The notes beneath the pieces were generated by a model. The model had not been told where the DNA came from and ran no database searches. It saw only the letters and a program-made list of their open reading frames with translations. From NCBI RefSeq assembly GCF_950100655.1, contig NZ_CATNLY010000045.1, positions 1 through 64,000 of the forward strand: a DNA stretch of 64,000 nucleotides. The letters are read 5' to 3'. This DNA comes from Pleomorphomonas sp. T1.2MG-36 (GTDB taxonomy: Bacteria; Pseudomonadota; Alphaproteobacteria; Rhizobiales; Pleomorphomonadaceae). Positions 44,803 to 55,844 of this stretch are shown here, piece after piece (the first letter of the stretch is position 1; the number at the start of each line of letters is the position of its first letter). The translations under genes were made by a program, and so were the position numbers.

Positions 44803-44861
44803 GGAAAGGCCGATAGGGTCGGCCGCTCGACCGCACCGCCACCGGACAGCCCCTCTCGTCC

Positions 44862-46211
44862 ATGCCGCTCGAAACGCGACGCCCCGGAGTCTGCCGCCTC
44901 GTTATCGCCGCCATTCTGGCGGTGCTGCCCGGTCACGCCGTTTCTCAGGACAGCTTGCCGGCGGAGGCGACCGCCTTTGCGCCGGCGACCGTCATGACGA
45001 CGCCCGCGGCACTCTCGGGCAACACTGCCGGTACTGAGCAAATGGAAGCCGAGCGGGCGTTGAAGGATCAGGAGCTGGCCAAGCTGCGCGGCGCCATGGA
45101 GCTGTCGGCGGAAAAGCAGGCGGAGATAGCGGCGGAAATCGCCGGTCTGTCACGTGATCAGCAGGCCCTCAGCGATCAACTCGTCACGTCGGCGGCCCGC
45201 GTTCAGGCGCTCGAACAATCGATTACCGACAGCGAGGAGCGTCTCGCCCGGGGAGCCGACAACGAAGCGCGCATCCGTGTCTCTCTCGCCGCCCGCCGCG
45301 ACGTCCTGATCGCCGTGCTCTCCACCGCTCAGAGAATTGGCCGCCAGCCGCCGCCGGCGCTCGTTGTCAGCCCCGAGGACGCGTTGAAGGCCGTCCGCTC
45401 GGCGGTGGTGCTCGGCGCCGTGCTACCCGAAATCCGCATCGAGGCCGAGGCGCTGCAATCCGACCTCGATGCCCTCGTCGCCGAACGGACTCGCGCCGCG
45501 GCCGAGCGCGATCGTCTTCGCGCCGATGCCGCCGCGATCGCCGAGGAGCGCCAGCGCCTGACGCTGCTCATCGACAAGAAGAAGGCCGATAGCGAAGCGC
45601 GCGCGGCCGACCTCGCCGCCGAAAAGGCGAAGGCCGAGGAACTGGCGAAAAATGCCCGCAGTCTCGAGGACCTGATTGCGGGCATGAAGAAGGCTCTTCC
45701 CGCGGCCCGTCCGGAGTCGCCCGCCGCCACCGCGCCCGCCCCGGGCAGCCGTCTCGGTCCGGCCATCGCCTTCGCCGACGCCAAGGGGCGGCTGATACCG
45801 CCGGTGCGCGGCGTCAATCTGCAGTCCTACGGGGATGACAACGGACTTGGCGGCCTCTCTCAGGGCCAAGCCATAGCCACCCGCGCGGGAGCACGCGTGG
45901 TGTCGCCAGCGGACGGTCGTGTCGTTTATGCCGGGCCGTTCCGGTCCTACGGACAGCTCTTGATCCTCGATGCCGGCGACGACTATCATGTCGTGCTTGC
46001 CGGCATGGAGCGGATCGACGTCCAGCTGGATCAATTTGTTTTGACGGGCGAGCCCGTCGGTGTCATGGGAAACCAGCGGTTGGCCAGCGCCGCCGTATTG
46101 GATGCCAGCGTTACGCAGCCCGTGCTTTACGTCGAATTTCGCAAAGGTGGAACTTCGATCGACCCCTCTCCCTGGTGGGTCGCGTCGCAGGATCGGAAGG
46201 TCAGCGGATGA
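44862..46211 (+). CDS. envC: EnvC-like murein hydrolase activator (LytM/M23 domain, degenerate)
   Basis: A 449-residue exported protein. A signal peptide (VCRLVIAAILAVLPGHAVSQ) precedes two coiled-coil stretches (about 62-130 and 190-280) and a C-terminal LytM/M23 fold (about 330-440). The catalytic metal ligands of active M23 peptidases appear to be missing. The first-histidine region reads SQGQAIATRAGARVV, and the HLHFE motif is replaced by LYVEFRK. This is as in E. coli EnvC, which activates amidases instead of cutting peptidoglycan. Its stop overlaps the ctpA start, giving a cell-envelope operon. Confidence 0.87.
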   Translation: MPLETRRPGVCRLVIAAILAVLPGHAVSQDSLPAEATAFAPATVMTTPAALSGNTAGTEQMEAERALKDQELAKLRGAMELSAEKQAEIAAEIAGLSRDQQALSDQLVTSAARVQALEQSITDSEERLARGADNEARIRVSLAARRDVLIAVLSTAQRIGRQPPPALVVSPEDALKAVRSAVVLGAVLPEIRIEAEALQSDLDALVAERTRAAAERDRLRADAAAIAEERQRLTLLIDKKKADSEARAADLAAEKAKAEELAKNARSLEDLIAGMKKALPAARPESPAATAPAPGSRLGPAIAFADAKGRLIPPVRGVNLQSYGDDNGLGGLSQGQAIATRAGARVVSPADGRVVYAGPFRSYGQLLILDAGDDYHVVLAGMERIDVQLDQFVLTGEPVGVMGNQRLASAAVLDASVTQPVLYVEFRKGGTSIDPSPWWVASQDRKVSG

Positions 46212-47539
46212 TCAAAAAACTGTCGCTACTCGCAGCGGGCGCCGTTCTCGGCGCCGGCATCACCACACTGACCCTCGAGCACCGTCTGCCCGGCTTCGGG
46301 TCGGCCGTGGCCGCCGGCGTCGACACCTATCGCCAGCTCAACCTGTTCGGCGACGTGTTCGAGCGCATCCGTTCGGACTATGTCGAGGAGCCCGATGAAC
46401 CGGCGCTGATCGAGGCGGCCATCAACGGCATGCTGACTTCGCTCGACCCGCATTCGAGCTACATGAATGCCAAGAGCTATCAGGACATGCAGGTCCAGAC
46501 CAAGGGCGAGTTCGGCGGACTCGGCATCGAGGTCACCATGGAAGACGGTGTGGTCAAGGTGGTCACACCGATCGACGACACACCCGCCGCCAAGGCAGGG
46601 ATCCGCGCAGGCGACCTGATCACCGCCATCGACGGCACCGACGTGAAGGGTCTCACCCTCAACGACGCCGTCGACAAGATGCGGGGACCGATCAACTCGT
46701 CGATCACCCTCACCGTGGCGCGCGGCACCGACAAGCCCTTCGACGTCAAGATCGTTCGCGACGTCATCAAGATGCAGTCCGTGCGCTACGAAGTGAAGGA
46801 CGATGTCGGCTACATCCGTGTCTCCCAGTTCACCGCTCAGACCTTCGACGGCCTCAAGACGTCGATCGACAAGATCGTGGCCGCCGTCCCCGACGACAAG
46901 CTCAAGGGCTACGTGCTCGATCTGCGCAACGACCCAGGTGGCCTGCTCGACCAGGCGATCGCCGTCTCCGACGCCTTCCTCGACAAGGGCGAGATCGTCT
47001 CGACGCGCGGTCGTCAGGATAGCGACACCCGTCGCTACGCCGCCAAGGCTGGCGAACTGGTCGGCAACAAGCCGGTGATCGTGCTCATCAACGGCGGCTC
47101 GGCCTCGGCATCCGAGATCGTGGCCGGCGCGCTGCAGGATCACCGCCGGGCGACCATCCTCGGCACGCGGTCCTTCGGCAAGGGCTCGGTGCAGACGATC
47201 ATTCCGCTCGGCTCGAACGGCGCCATCCGCCTGACCACCGCGCGCTACTACACGCCGTCGGGCAACTCGATCCAGGCCAAGGGCATCCATCCCGACATCG
47301 AGGTCCTGCAGGACCTGCCCGAGGACCTCAAGAACCAAGTGACCGAGACCAAGGGCGAGGCTTCTCTGAAGGGCCATCTCAAGAGCGAGACCGAAGGCAC
47401 CGAGGCGTCCGGCAGCCAGGCCTATGTGCCGGCCGACCCCAAGGACGACAAGCAGCTCAACCTGGCGCTCGATCTGCTGCGCGGGCTGCAGGCCAACGCC
47501 GCCTTCCCGCCCAAGGGCGACGATCCCGTCGCCAACTGA
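46208..47539 (+). CDS. ctpA: Carboxy-terminal processing protease CtpA (S41)
   Basis: A 443-residue periplasmic serine protease with an N-terminal signal or anchor (LSLLAAGAVLGAGITTL). A PDZ domain lies at about 85-170 (EFGGLGIEVTMEDGVVKVV) and the S41 core carries YVLDLRNDPGGLL, the nucleophile region GGSASASEI and FGKGSVQT with the catalytic lysine. The ATG overlaps the envC stop. Homologues trim or degrade envelope proteins including peptidoglycan hydrolases, which suits its neighbour. Confidence 0.95.
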   Translation: MIKKLSLLAAGAVLGAGITTLTLEHRLPGFGSAVAAGVDTYRQLNLFGDVFERIRSDYVEEPDEPALIEAAINGMLTSLDPHSSYMNAKSYQDMQVQTKGEFGGLGIEVTMEDGVVKVVTPIDDTPAAKAGIRAGDLITAIDGTDVKGLTLNDAVDKMRGPINSSITLTVARGTDKPFDVKIVRDVIKMQSVRYEVKDDVGYIRVSQFTAQTFDGLKTSIDKIVAAVPDDKLKGYVLDLRNDPGGLLDQAIAVSDAFLDKGEIVSTRGRQDSDTRRYAAKAGELVGNKPVIVLINGGSASASEIVAGALQDHRRATILGTRSFGKGSVQTIIPLGSNGAIRLTTARYYTPSGNSIQAKGIHPDIEVLQDLPEDLKNQVTETKGEASLKGHLKSETEGTEASGSQAYVPADPKDDKQLNLALDLLRGLQANAAFPPKGDDPVAN

Positions 47540-47559
47540 GCCGAAGACCAGCGATAACG

Positions 47560-47586
47560 ACGGGCCGGAGATCTTCTCCGGCCCGT
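47560..47586 (+). terminator. Hairpin terminator after ctpA
   Basis: A perfect 11-bp stem ACGGGCCGGAG / CTCCGGCCCGT with a 5-nt loop, 20 bases after the ctpA stop, followed by TGCGTTTC. The U-tract is short, so partial readthrough into the next gene is possible. Confidence 0.65.
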
Positions 47587-47678
47587 TGCGTTTCGGCGGC
47601 ATACCGCGCCGCCGAGGATTGAACTAAGCTTCGAGGGACCGAATCAGGACGGTCGCCTGTAGCCGGATCTCGCGCGCC

Positions 47679-48800
47679 ATGAACGACCTCACCAATCCTC
47701 TCGGCTTCGGTGGCTCCGGCAGCCGGAAGTTTCGCGTGCCGGTGGGCGCCATCGCCGCCGTCGTCACGGCTTGCCTCTTTGCCGGTCTTGCCGTCTGGCT
47801 GATGGTCGTGAACGACCCGCTCGGCGGCGAACCCTATGCCCGCGCCAAGATCGAGACGTCGGAAACCGGCTACGCGCGTGCCGACATCGCCACGGTCGGC
47901 GTGAAGTCCGGCACTGGCGAACTCCTGCCGCCACCGAGCGAAACCAAGCCGGAGGCAGGCGTGACCGTGGAAGGACCTTCGGGCACCGAAAAAGCCGTGG
48001 CCTTGCCCGTCGAAGCCGACACCGCCCTTGTCGAAGCATCGCCCTTCGGCCCGCTGCCGCGCGTTGCCGCCGACGGTCGGCGGCCAGTCGACGTCTACGC
48101 CCGCCCGGTGCCCGGCTTCGTCGGCGCCTCACCGAAGATCGCGATCGTGGTCGGCGACCTCGGCCTCAGCCAGACAGGAACCCAGGAGGCGCTGTCCTCG
48201 CTGCCGGCCGAGGTCACGCTCGGTTTCGCCCCCTATGGTGCCAGCCTCGATCGTTGGACCGCCAAGGCACGGCAGGACGGCCACGAGCTGCTGCTGCAGG
48301 TGCCTCTGGAACCCTTCGACTATCCGGACAATGACCCGGGCGAGAACACTCTGCTCGTCGGCAAGGATGATCGCCAGAACATCGAGAACCTTCATCGGGT
48401 GATGGGGCGTTTCACCACCTATGTCGGCGTCGTCAACTACATGGGTGCCCGGTTTACGTCCGAAGCCGCCGCGCTCGATCCGGTGATGCAGGAAATCGCG
48501 TTGCGTGGCCTTCTCTATCTGGACGATGGCAGCTCGCCGCGTAGCATTGCCGAACAGTCTGCCGGCAAGTTCAAGACTGCTTTCGCCAAGGCCGATCTCG
48601 TCATCGACGCCGTGCCGGCGCCTGCCGAAATTACCGGCCGCCTCGCCCAGCTCGAACAGATCGCCCGGACACGTGGCCTTGCCGTCGGCGTCGCCAGCGC
48701 CCGGCCGGCGACGCTGAAGGCGCTCGCCAGCTGGACGACCGGCCTCGATGGGCGCGGCATCACGCTTGTGCCGATCACCGCCATTCCGCAGCAGAATTGA
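47679..48800 (+). CDS. Divergent polysaccharide deacetylase family protein (YibQ-like)
   Basis: A 373-residue protein with one N-terminal membrane helix (VGAIAAVVTACLFAGLAVWL), a low-complexity periplasmic linker (about 55-145) and a divergent polysaccharide deacetylase (DUF610) domain. The domain starts at KIAIVVGDLGLSQTGTQEAL and includes QVPLEPFDYPDNDPGENTLL and NYMGARFTS. It usually follows envC-ctpA, as here, suggesting a cell-wall role. Catalytic activity is unproven for this family. Confidence 0.88.
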   Translation: MNDLTNPLGFGGSGSRKFRVPVGAIAAVVTACLFAGLAVWLMVVNDPLGGEPYARAKIETSETGYARADIATVGVKSGTGELLPPPSETKPEAGVTVEGPSGTEKAVALPVEADTALVEASPFGPLPRVAADGRRPVDVYARPVPGFVGASPKIAIVVGDLGLSQTGTQEALSSLPAEVTLGFAPYGASLDRWTAKARQDGHELLLQVPLEPFDYPDNDPGENTLLVGKDDRQNIENLHRVMGRFTTYVGVVNYMGARFTSEAAALDPVMQEIALRGLLYLDDGSSPRSIAEQSAGKFKTAFAKADLVIDAVPAPAEITGRLAQLEQIARTRGLAVGVASARPATLKALASWTTGLDGRGITLVPITAIPQQN

Positions 48801-48807
48801 GCCCCTC

Positions 48808-49314
48808 ATGACCTCCCGAGCCGACCTGCCCTACCGCCCCTGCGCCGGGGCCGTGCTGATCAACCGCGCCGGTCTCGTCTTCGTTGGCCATCGTGCCGAC
48901 CTCGAAGACACGCTGGATGCGGCCCCCTGGCAAATGCCCCAAGGCGGTATCGACGATGGCGAAACGCCGCTCGAAGCCGCACGGCGCGAGCTTTGGGAGG
49001 AGACCTCGGTACGAACGGTCGAGCTCCTGGGCGAAGCGCCGGACTGGTATCGCTACGACGTGCCCGACGATCTCGCCACCGGCCGTTTCCAGAAGAAATG
49101 GCGCGGCCAGACGCAAAAATGGTTTGCCTTCCGCTTTCTCGGCCAGGATGACGAAATCGACATCCTGAGCCCGGGCGGCGGTGCCCATCCGGCGGAATTC
49201 TCCCGTTGGGCCTGGAAGCCGCTGTCGGAGGTCCCGAGTCTCGTCGTTGCCTTCAAGCGCCCGATCTACGAACAGATCGCCACCGCCTTCGCTGGTTTGG
49301 CGGTGCCCGCTTGA
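48808..49314 (+). CDS. rppH: RNA pyrophosphohydrolase RppH
   Basis: A 168-residue Nudix hydrolase that converts 5'-triphosphate RNA to monophosphate and so starts mRNA decay. It begins LPYRPCAGAVLINRAGLVFV, and the Nudix box reads GGIDDGETPLEAARRELWEE. QKWFAFRFLGQDDEIDI and FSRWAWKPLSEVP are typical RppH segments. It lies 7 bases after yibQ, and a second Nudix gene overlaps its stop. Confidence 0.95.
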   Translation: MTSRADLPYRPCAGAVLINRAGLVFVGHRADLEDTLDAAPWQMPQGGIDDGETPLEAARRELWEETSVRTVELLGEAPDWYRYDVPDDLATGRFQKKWRGQTQKWFAFRFLGQDDEIDILSPGGGAHPAEFSRWAWKPLSEVPSLVVAFKRPIYEQIATAFAGLAVPA

Positions 49315-49883
49315 CCGCCCGTCTTCCGGCCGCCCTCGCTCCGCCGGATCCAGCCGAGCGCGAACCTCTCCTGCCTGATCTTCCCTACCGCCCGAACGTC
49401 GGCATCTGCCTGTTCAATGCGGAAGGGCTTGTCTTCTCCGGCCGGGCCTATTCCAATCCCTTCGGCTGGCCGGACCCGGAAGTCTTCTTCGAAGGAGCCG
49501 ATTGGGCTTTGCCCCAGGGCGGCATCGACCCCGGCGAGGACATCGTAGCGGCGGCACGGCGCGAGCTTTGGGAGGAGACCGGCGTTGCCAGCGTCGAGCT
49601 GATCGCCGTCACGGACGATTGGTGGAGCTACGATTTTCCGGCTCGCGGCGCCCGAATTCACAAGCTGTACCCTTTCCGGGGTCAACGGCAGCGCTGGGTG
49701 GCCTTCCGCCTCGCCGGTTCGGAAGACGAGATCACGGTCGCCGCCGCCCATACCGAGGAGCCTCCCGAGTTCCTGGAGTGGCGCTGGCGACCACTGACCG
49801 AACTGCCGGCAGTGTCCCCACTGCATCGGAGGCAACAATATGCTCGGGTCTTGAAAGCCTTCGGGCATATAGGCCCGGCTTGA
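49311..49883 (+). CDS. Second RppH-like Nudix hydrolase
   Basis: A 190-residue paralogue of the preceding RppH, with the same LPYRPNVGICLFNAEGLVF start and Nudix box GGIDPGEDIVAAARRELWEE. It also has QRWVAFRLAGSEDEITV and FLEWRWRPLTELP. It differs by a 20-residue N-terminal extension and an insertion before the box (YSNPFGWPDPEVFFEGADW). The TTG start at 49311 overlaps the rppH stop (TTGA); this start is uncertain. It may act on different RNA ends or on dinucleoside polyphosphates. Confidence 0.82.
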   Translation: MTARLPAALAPPDPAEREPLLPDLPYRPNVGICLFNAEGLVFSGRAYSNPFGWPDPEVFFEGADWALPQGGIDPGEDIVAAARRELWEETGVASVELIAVTDDWWSYDFPARGARIHKLYPFRGQRQRWVAFRLAGSEDEITVAAAHTEEPPEFLEWRWRPLTELPAVSPLHRRQQYARVLKAFGHIGPA

Positions 49884-49943
49884 AGCCAGGGGCGTCGTCC
49901 GACCGGAGTGAGACGGGAATCGATACTGCGCAAGCGGGACTTG

Positions 49944-49984
49944 GAGCGCCGATCTGTCTGATTCGGTCAAACCGAACGGCGCTC
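49944..49984. terminator. Bidirectional hairpin between Nudix gene and holA
   Basis: GAGCGCCG (49944-49951) pairs with CGGCGCTC (49977-49984), enclosing a perfect TTCGGT / ACCGAA hairpin. It lies between converging genes and touches the holA stop codon. No U-run is present on either strand, so the call as a terminator rests on position. Confidence 0.5.
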
Positions 49985-51030
49985 TAACGACGGCGTCTGC
50001 CAGCCGCTTGATCGGCGGCGCGAGCGAGCGTCAGAAGCGTCTCGCCGACGATATCGGCGGAAAGCGACGGGTTGAGGCGAGCATCGCGCGCCGCTTCACC
50101 CAGAACGATGATTGCCCGCGCGAGCCGTGCCGGTGACCACAGCCCAAGCGCTGCCTCCACCTTGCCCTTGCGCTTGAAGAAAACCGGCGGCCGGGCACCA
50201 TTCACCGCATCTCCAGGGGCAACGCCACCATCGACGGCGGCACGCAACTCGTCCAGCAACATGAAATGCCGAAGCGCCGCACCGGCGATCTGGCCGGCAT
50301 CGACGCCTTCGGCCCGTGCCTTGGCCAGTCCCTCGACCAGTGCCGGCAGCATGCCTCCAGCAGCTGCATCGATCACTTCGTCGACGGCAAAGGTGGAACT
50401 GTCGCCGATCAGCGTTTCGACGTCGGCAAGCGTGATGGTTCCGCTGCCATGGGCGTGCAGGCAGAGCTTCTGGATCTCGCCGCGCGTCATCAGGCGATCG
50501 CCCCCCAGAAGCGACACCAACAGAGCGCGCGCTTCGGAAGCTATGGAAAGGCCAGCCGTTCTGACTTCCTCGTCGACCAACGCACCGATCGACCGCTCGT
50601 CGTCGGCAAAGCACGGTATGGCGTAGGCCCGGCTCTCCTGCTCGAACAGCACTCTCAGCGGACTTGATTTCTTGAGATCCCCCGCCTCGACGACGATTGC
50701 CGTGTCGATCGGCGGCTCCTTGAACAATGCCCGGAAACGGCCGGCAAGATCGGCGCGACCGCCACCATCGCGGACGAGAATCGCGCGTCGGCTCGAGAAC
50801 ATCGACACTGCATAGGCTTCGTCGGCGAGCCGTGTCGGGTTGGCCGTCAGTTCGGACGCCTCGATGCGCACCAACGCGAAAGGGTCGCTGGGATCGGAAA
50901 AGGCCGACGCAATAGCCCTCGCCCGTTCGGAAACGAGCCCGGTATCCGGCCCGTAGACCAGATAGAAGGTTATGTCCTGCGGCGGCCGCGCAACGAGGCG
51001 ATCGGCCTCCTGGGCGCGCGCCGCCACCAT
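49984..51030 (-). CDS. holA: DNA polymerase III subunit delta
   Basis: A 348-residue clamp-loader delta subunit. The start of the AAA-like domain reads FYLVYGPDTGLVSERARAIA, and VVVEAGDLKKSSPLRVLFEQ, RGEIQKLCLHAHG and the C-terminal RHFMLLDELRAA segments are typical. It opens the beta clamp and has no ATPase activity of its own. It follows lptE by 4 bases in the leuS-lptE-holA order seen in many proteobacteria. Confidence 0.93.
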   Translation of the reverse strand: MVAARAQEADRLVARPPQDITFYLVYGPDTGLVSERARAIASAFSDPSDPFALVRIEASELTANPTRLADEAYAVSMFSSRRAILVRDGGGRADLAGRFRALFKEPPIDTAIVVEAGDLKKSSPLRVLFEQESRAYAIPCFADDERSIGALVDEEVRTAGLSIASEARALLVSLLGGDRLMTRGEIQKLCLHAHGSGTITLADVETLIGDSSTFAVDEVIDAAAGGMLPALVEGLAKARAEGVDAGQIAGAALRHFMLLDELRAAVDGGVAPGDAVNGARPPVFFKRKGKVEAALGLWSPARLARAIIVLGEAARDARLNPSLSADIVGETLLTLARAADQAAGRRRR

Positions 51031-51034
51031 CGCC

Positions 51035-51553
51035 TTAATCCTTGCCGATCAGCGCCGAGGCAAGACGCAGCCGAATGTCGGCCGCCGCCGCACGCGCCGC
51101 CCGGTCCTCTGCATCCTGCTGGGCCCGGACGTTGGCATAGCGTTGCGAACCGACGTCGAAAGACGACGTGGTATAGACGTTGTCCGAGGTGATCACCCGG
51201 CGCGTGGCAATTTCGGTCAACGTATAGGTGACGGTGAGCGATACCAGCCTGGCGGCCGGAATACCCTCGCGGGCACGGATGGCGAGGTCAGTAACGCGCG
51301 TCGTCAGGATGAGATCCAGACGATACTTCGGCTCGACCAGGGCACCGCCGCCGCGCAGCTGGAAGATCAGCTCATTGATCAGCGCCTGCGGCACACGGTC
51401 GGTCTGTCCCTTGATGGCGATCGAAGCGAGCTCGCTGACTATGGCCGGGTTGCCGCCCGCCGCCACAGAACCGGCCGGCGCGTAGACCGGCCGAACCTGA
51501 CAGGCGGCGAGAAAGCCGGCGGCCATGAGCAACAGGGCGCCGCGGCGGAGCAT
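51035..51553 (-). CDS. lptE: LPS assembly lipoprotein LptE
   Basis: A 172-residue lipoprotein with signal MLRRGALLLMAAGFLAAC and lipobox LAAC (Cys18). The mature part (VRPVYAP; NELIFQLRGGG; LTVTYTLTEIATRRVITSDN) fits the LptE fold that plugs the LptD barrel in the outer membrane. The ATG at 51553 is 2 bases after the leuS stop; an ATG at 51568 inside leuS is an alternative but would place five residues ahead of the signal peptide. Confidence 0.9.
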   Translation of the reverse strand: MLRRGALLLMAAGFLAACQVRPVYAPAGSVAAGGNPAIVSELASIAIKGQTDRVPQALINELIFQLRGGGALVEPKYRLDLILTTRVTDLAIRAREGIPAARLVSLTVTYTLTEIATRRVITSDNVYTTSSFDVGSQRYANVRAQQDAEDRAARAAAADIRLRLASALIGKD

Positions 51554-51554
51554 A

Positions 51555-54173
<2,619 letters not shown>

Positions 54174-54354
54174 CGTCTCGTCTTCTGCTCTGATCCACGC
54201 CTGTCGCGGGGTCGGCAGCGCCAAGGGCGCGCGGCCGCGCGAAAACTCACGGCATGACCATCATCAGAAACGGTCCCTAGGGTCAATGCTCTGGAGCACC
54301 GAGGCCGGTGTTTTCCGTCCGACCGCGGCGAGATCGACGGAATCGAATCAAGGA

Positions 54355-55197
54355 TCAGGTGCCGACGAAATCCGTCGCATGGTCCTTGACGAAGGTTTCG
54401 AAGAAGCGCGGGGGCCGGCCGGTCATCTTCTCGACGGCCGGACTGACGATCGATGCCTTGCCGCCACGGATGGTCTCAAACTCGGCGATACGCTCGGAAA
54501 TCAGTTTCTCCGGCAGCCCTTCGGCAGCCAGACGCGCCTCGTAATCGGCAGCCGCGATGGTCCTGAAGACTACCGGACGCCCCATGACGTGGCTCATCAC
54601 CTCGGTGGCACGCGATAACGGCAGCGCGGCCGGTCCGGTGAGCACGAGGGTCTGGCCGTCGAAGTCGGAACTGGTCAGCGCTGCGGCCGCCGCCGCGGCG
54701 ACGTCGCGACCATCGACGAAGCTGATAAGCCCCTCGTCGGTTGGCAATTCCAGCTCGCCGGTTCGAATGGCATCCTTCCAGACCGTGCGGAAGTTGTCGG
54801 CGAACCAGTTGGCGCGAAGAATGACGAAGGGCAAACCGGAGTTTTCCAGCACAAGCTCAAGGCGCCGATAGGGGTTGTCCTCGGAGGTATCGGCGGCGAT
54901 GGTCGACAACAACACCGCCTTCACCTTGCGATCGACCACATGCCGCATGACCGGCATCAGGGCGGCGATGACATCGAGCGGGGCCGATGGCATCAGCACG
55001 AAAACGCGGTCAACTCCCTCGAAAAGCGGCGCGATGCTGGCAGGATCACGGTAGTCGAACCGAAGAACCGAGGCGTCCGGATGCGTCTGTCCGTCCAAAG
55101 CGGCCGCTTTCACGGTTTCGCCCTTCGTCACCAGCTCGGAAACGACCAGCTGACCGATGGTACCGGTGGCACCGAGAACGAGAATGCTGTCTGCCAT
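54355..55197 (-). CDS. NmrA-like NAD(P)-binding atypical SDR
   Basis: A 280-residue NAD(P)-binding protein of the NmrA/atypical SDR family. The dinucleotide motif is LVLGATGTIG; FVILRANWFADNFRTVW and FVDGRDVAAAAAAAL are the family's later signatures. There is no classical YxxxK. Relatives include quinone oxidoreductases (QOR2-like) and redox sensors. It lies downstream of a DUF523 gene in the same direction, with 57 bases between. No specific substrate can be given. Confidence 0.82.
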   Translation of the reverse strand: MADSILVLGATGTIGQLVVSELVTKGETVKAAALDGQTHPDASVLRFDYRDPASIAPLFEGVDRVFVLMPSAPLDVIAALMPVMRHVVDRKVKAVLLSTIAADTSEDNPYRRLELVLENSGLPFVILRANWFADNFRTVWKDAIRTGELELPTDEGLISFVDGRDVAAAAAAALTSSDFDGQTLVLTGPAALPLSRATEVMSHVMGRPVVFRTIAAADYEARLAAEGLPEKLISERIAEFETIRGGKASIVSPAVEKMTGRPPRFFETFVKDHATDFVGT

Positions 55198-55254
55198 GGG
55201 GGTCTCCGTCGGGAAGTCCGTTGCGGCCGCAGGGCCGGCGCAAGAGACAACGCC

Positions 55255-55764
55255 CTACCCCGCATAGGGTTCCCGTAAGGGAGAGTTCGCCATCGCTTCG
55301 GCAAGGCGATCGATCTCGTGGTCGGCGTAAACGTCGATGCCATGGGCGGCGAGAAGCGCGGCAACGACGCCGCTTCCAACGATCCGGCGCCCCGAAAAAG
55401 TCCCGTCGTAGATGCTGAGGCTGCCGCAGGAGGGACTGCGATCGATGAGGAGCGCGCGGCCACAGCCGGTCTTCCGGGCGAGATCGAGCGCCGCCTCCGC
55501 ACCGGCAAGGAAAGCGGCCGTCACATCCTCGCCGGTGGCTGCCAGCACGCGCGCCGTCCCGGCCAGCACATCTTCGCCGGACCCACCGACAATCTCGGCG
55601 GCGGGTCGCGGCACGGTAAGCTCGCCCAACAACTCGGGACAGACCGGCACCAGTCGCCCTTCAGCCTGCCAGCGATCGATACGCGAATCGGCAAGCCGCT
55701 TTCCGGATCCGTCATAGCGGACAGGCCGACCGAGCAGACAGGCGGAGATCAGGATACGATCCAT
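55255..55764 (-). CDS. DUF523 (YbbK-like) family protein
   Basis: A 169-residue protein of DUF523. Conserved cysteines occur in ISACLLGRPVRYDG, VPVCPELLG and DRSPSCGS, suggesting an iron-sulfur or metal site. The ATG at 55764 gives the usual MDRILISACLLG start. An ATG at 55785 is an alternative but overlaps the ftsK terminator. Function of the family is unknown to me. Confidence 0.85.
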   Translation of the reverse strand: MDRILISACLLGRPVRYDGSGKRLADSRIDRWQAEGRLVPVCPELLGELTVPRPAAEIVGGSGEDVLAGTARVLAATGEDVTAAFLAGAEAALDLARKTGCGRALLIDRSPSCGSLSIYDGTFSGRRIVGSGVVAALLAAHGIDVYADHEIDRLAEAMANSPLREPYAG

Positions 55765-55787
55765 CGGAGCCACCGCTAACATGACAA

Positions 55788-55819
55788 AGGGCGCTCCCCT
55801 CGCCTGAGGGAAACGCCCT
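55788..55819 (-). terminator. Rho-independent terminator of ftsK
   Basis: On the minus strand AGGGCGTTTCCCTC pairs with GAGGGGAGCGCCCT (two G-U pairs) around a 4-nt loop, followed by TTGTCATGTT. It begins about 25 bases after the ftsK stop. The stem is very stable; the U-run is weak. Confidence 0.72.
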
Positions 55820-55844
55820 GTTGTCTCGTTTGTGAGGACATCCG

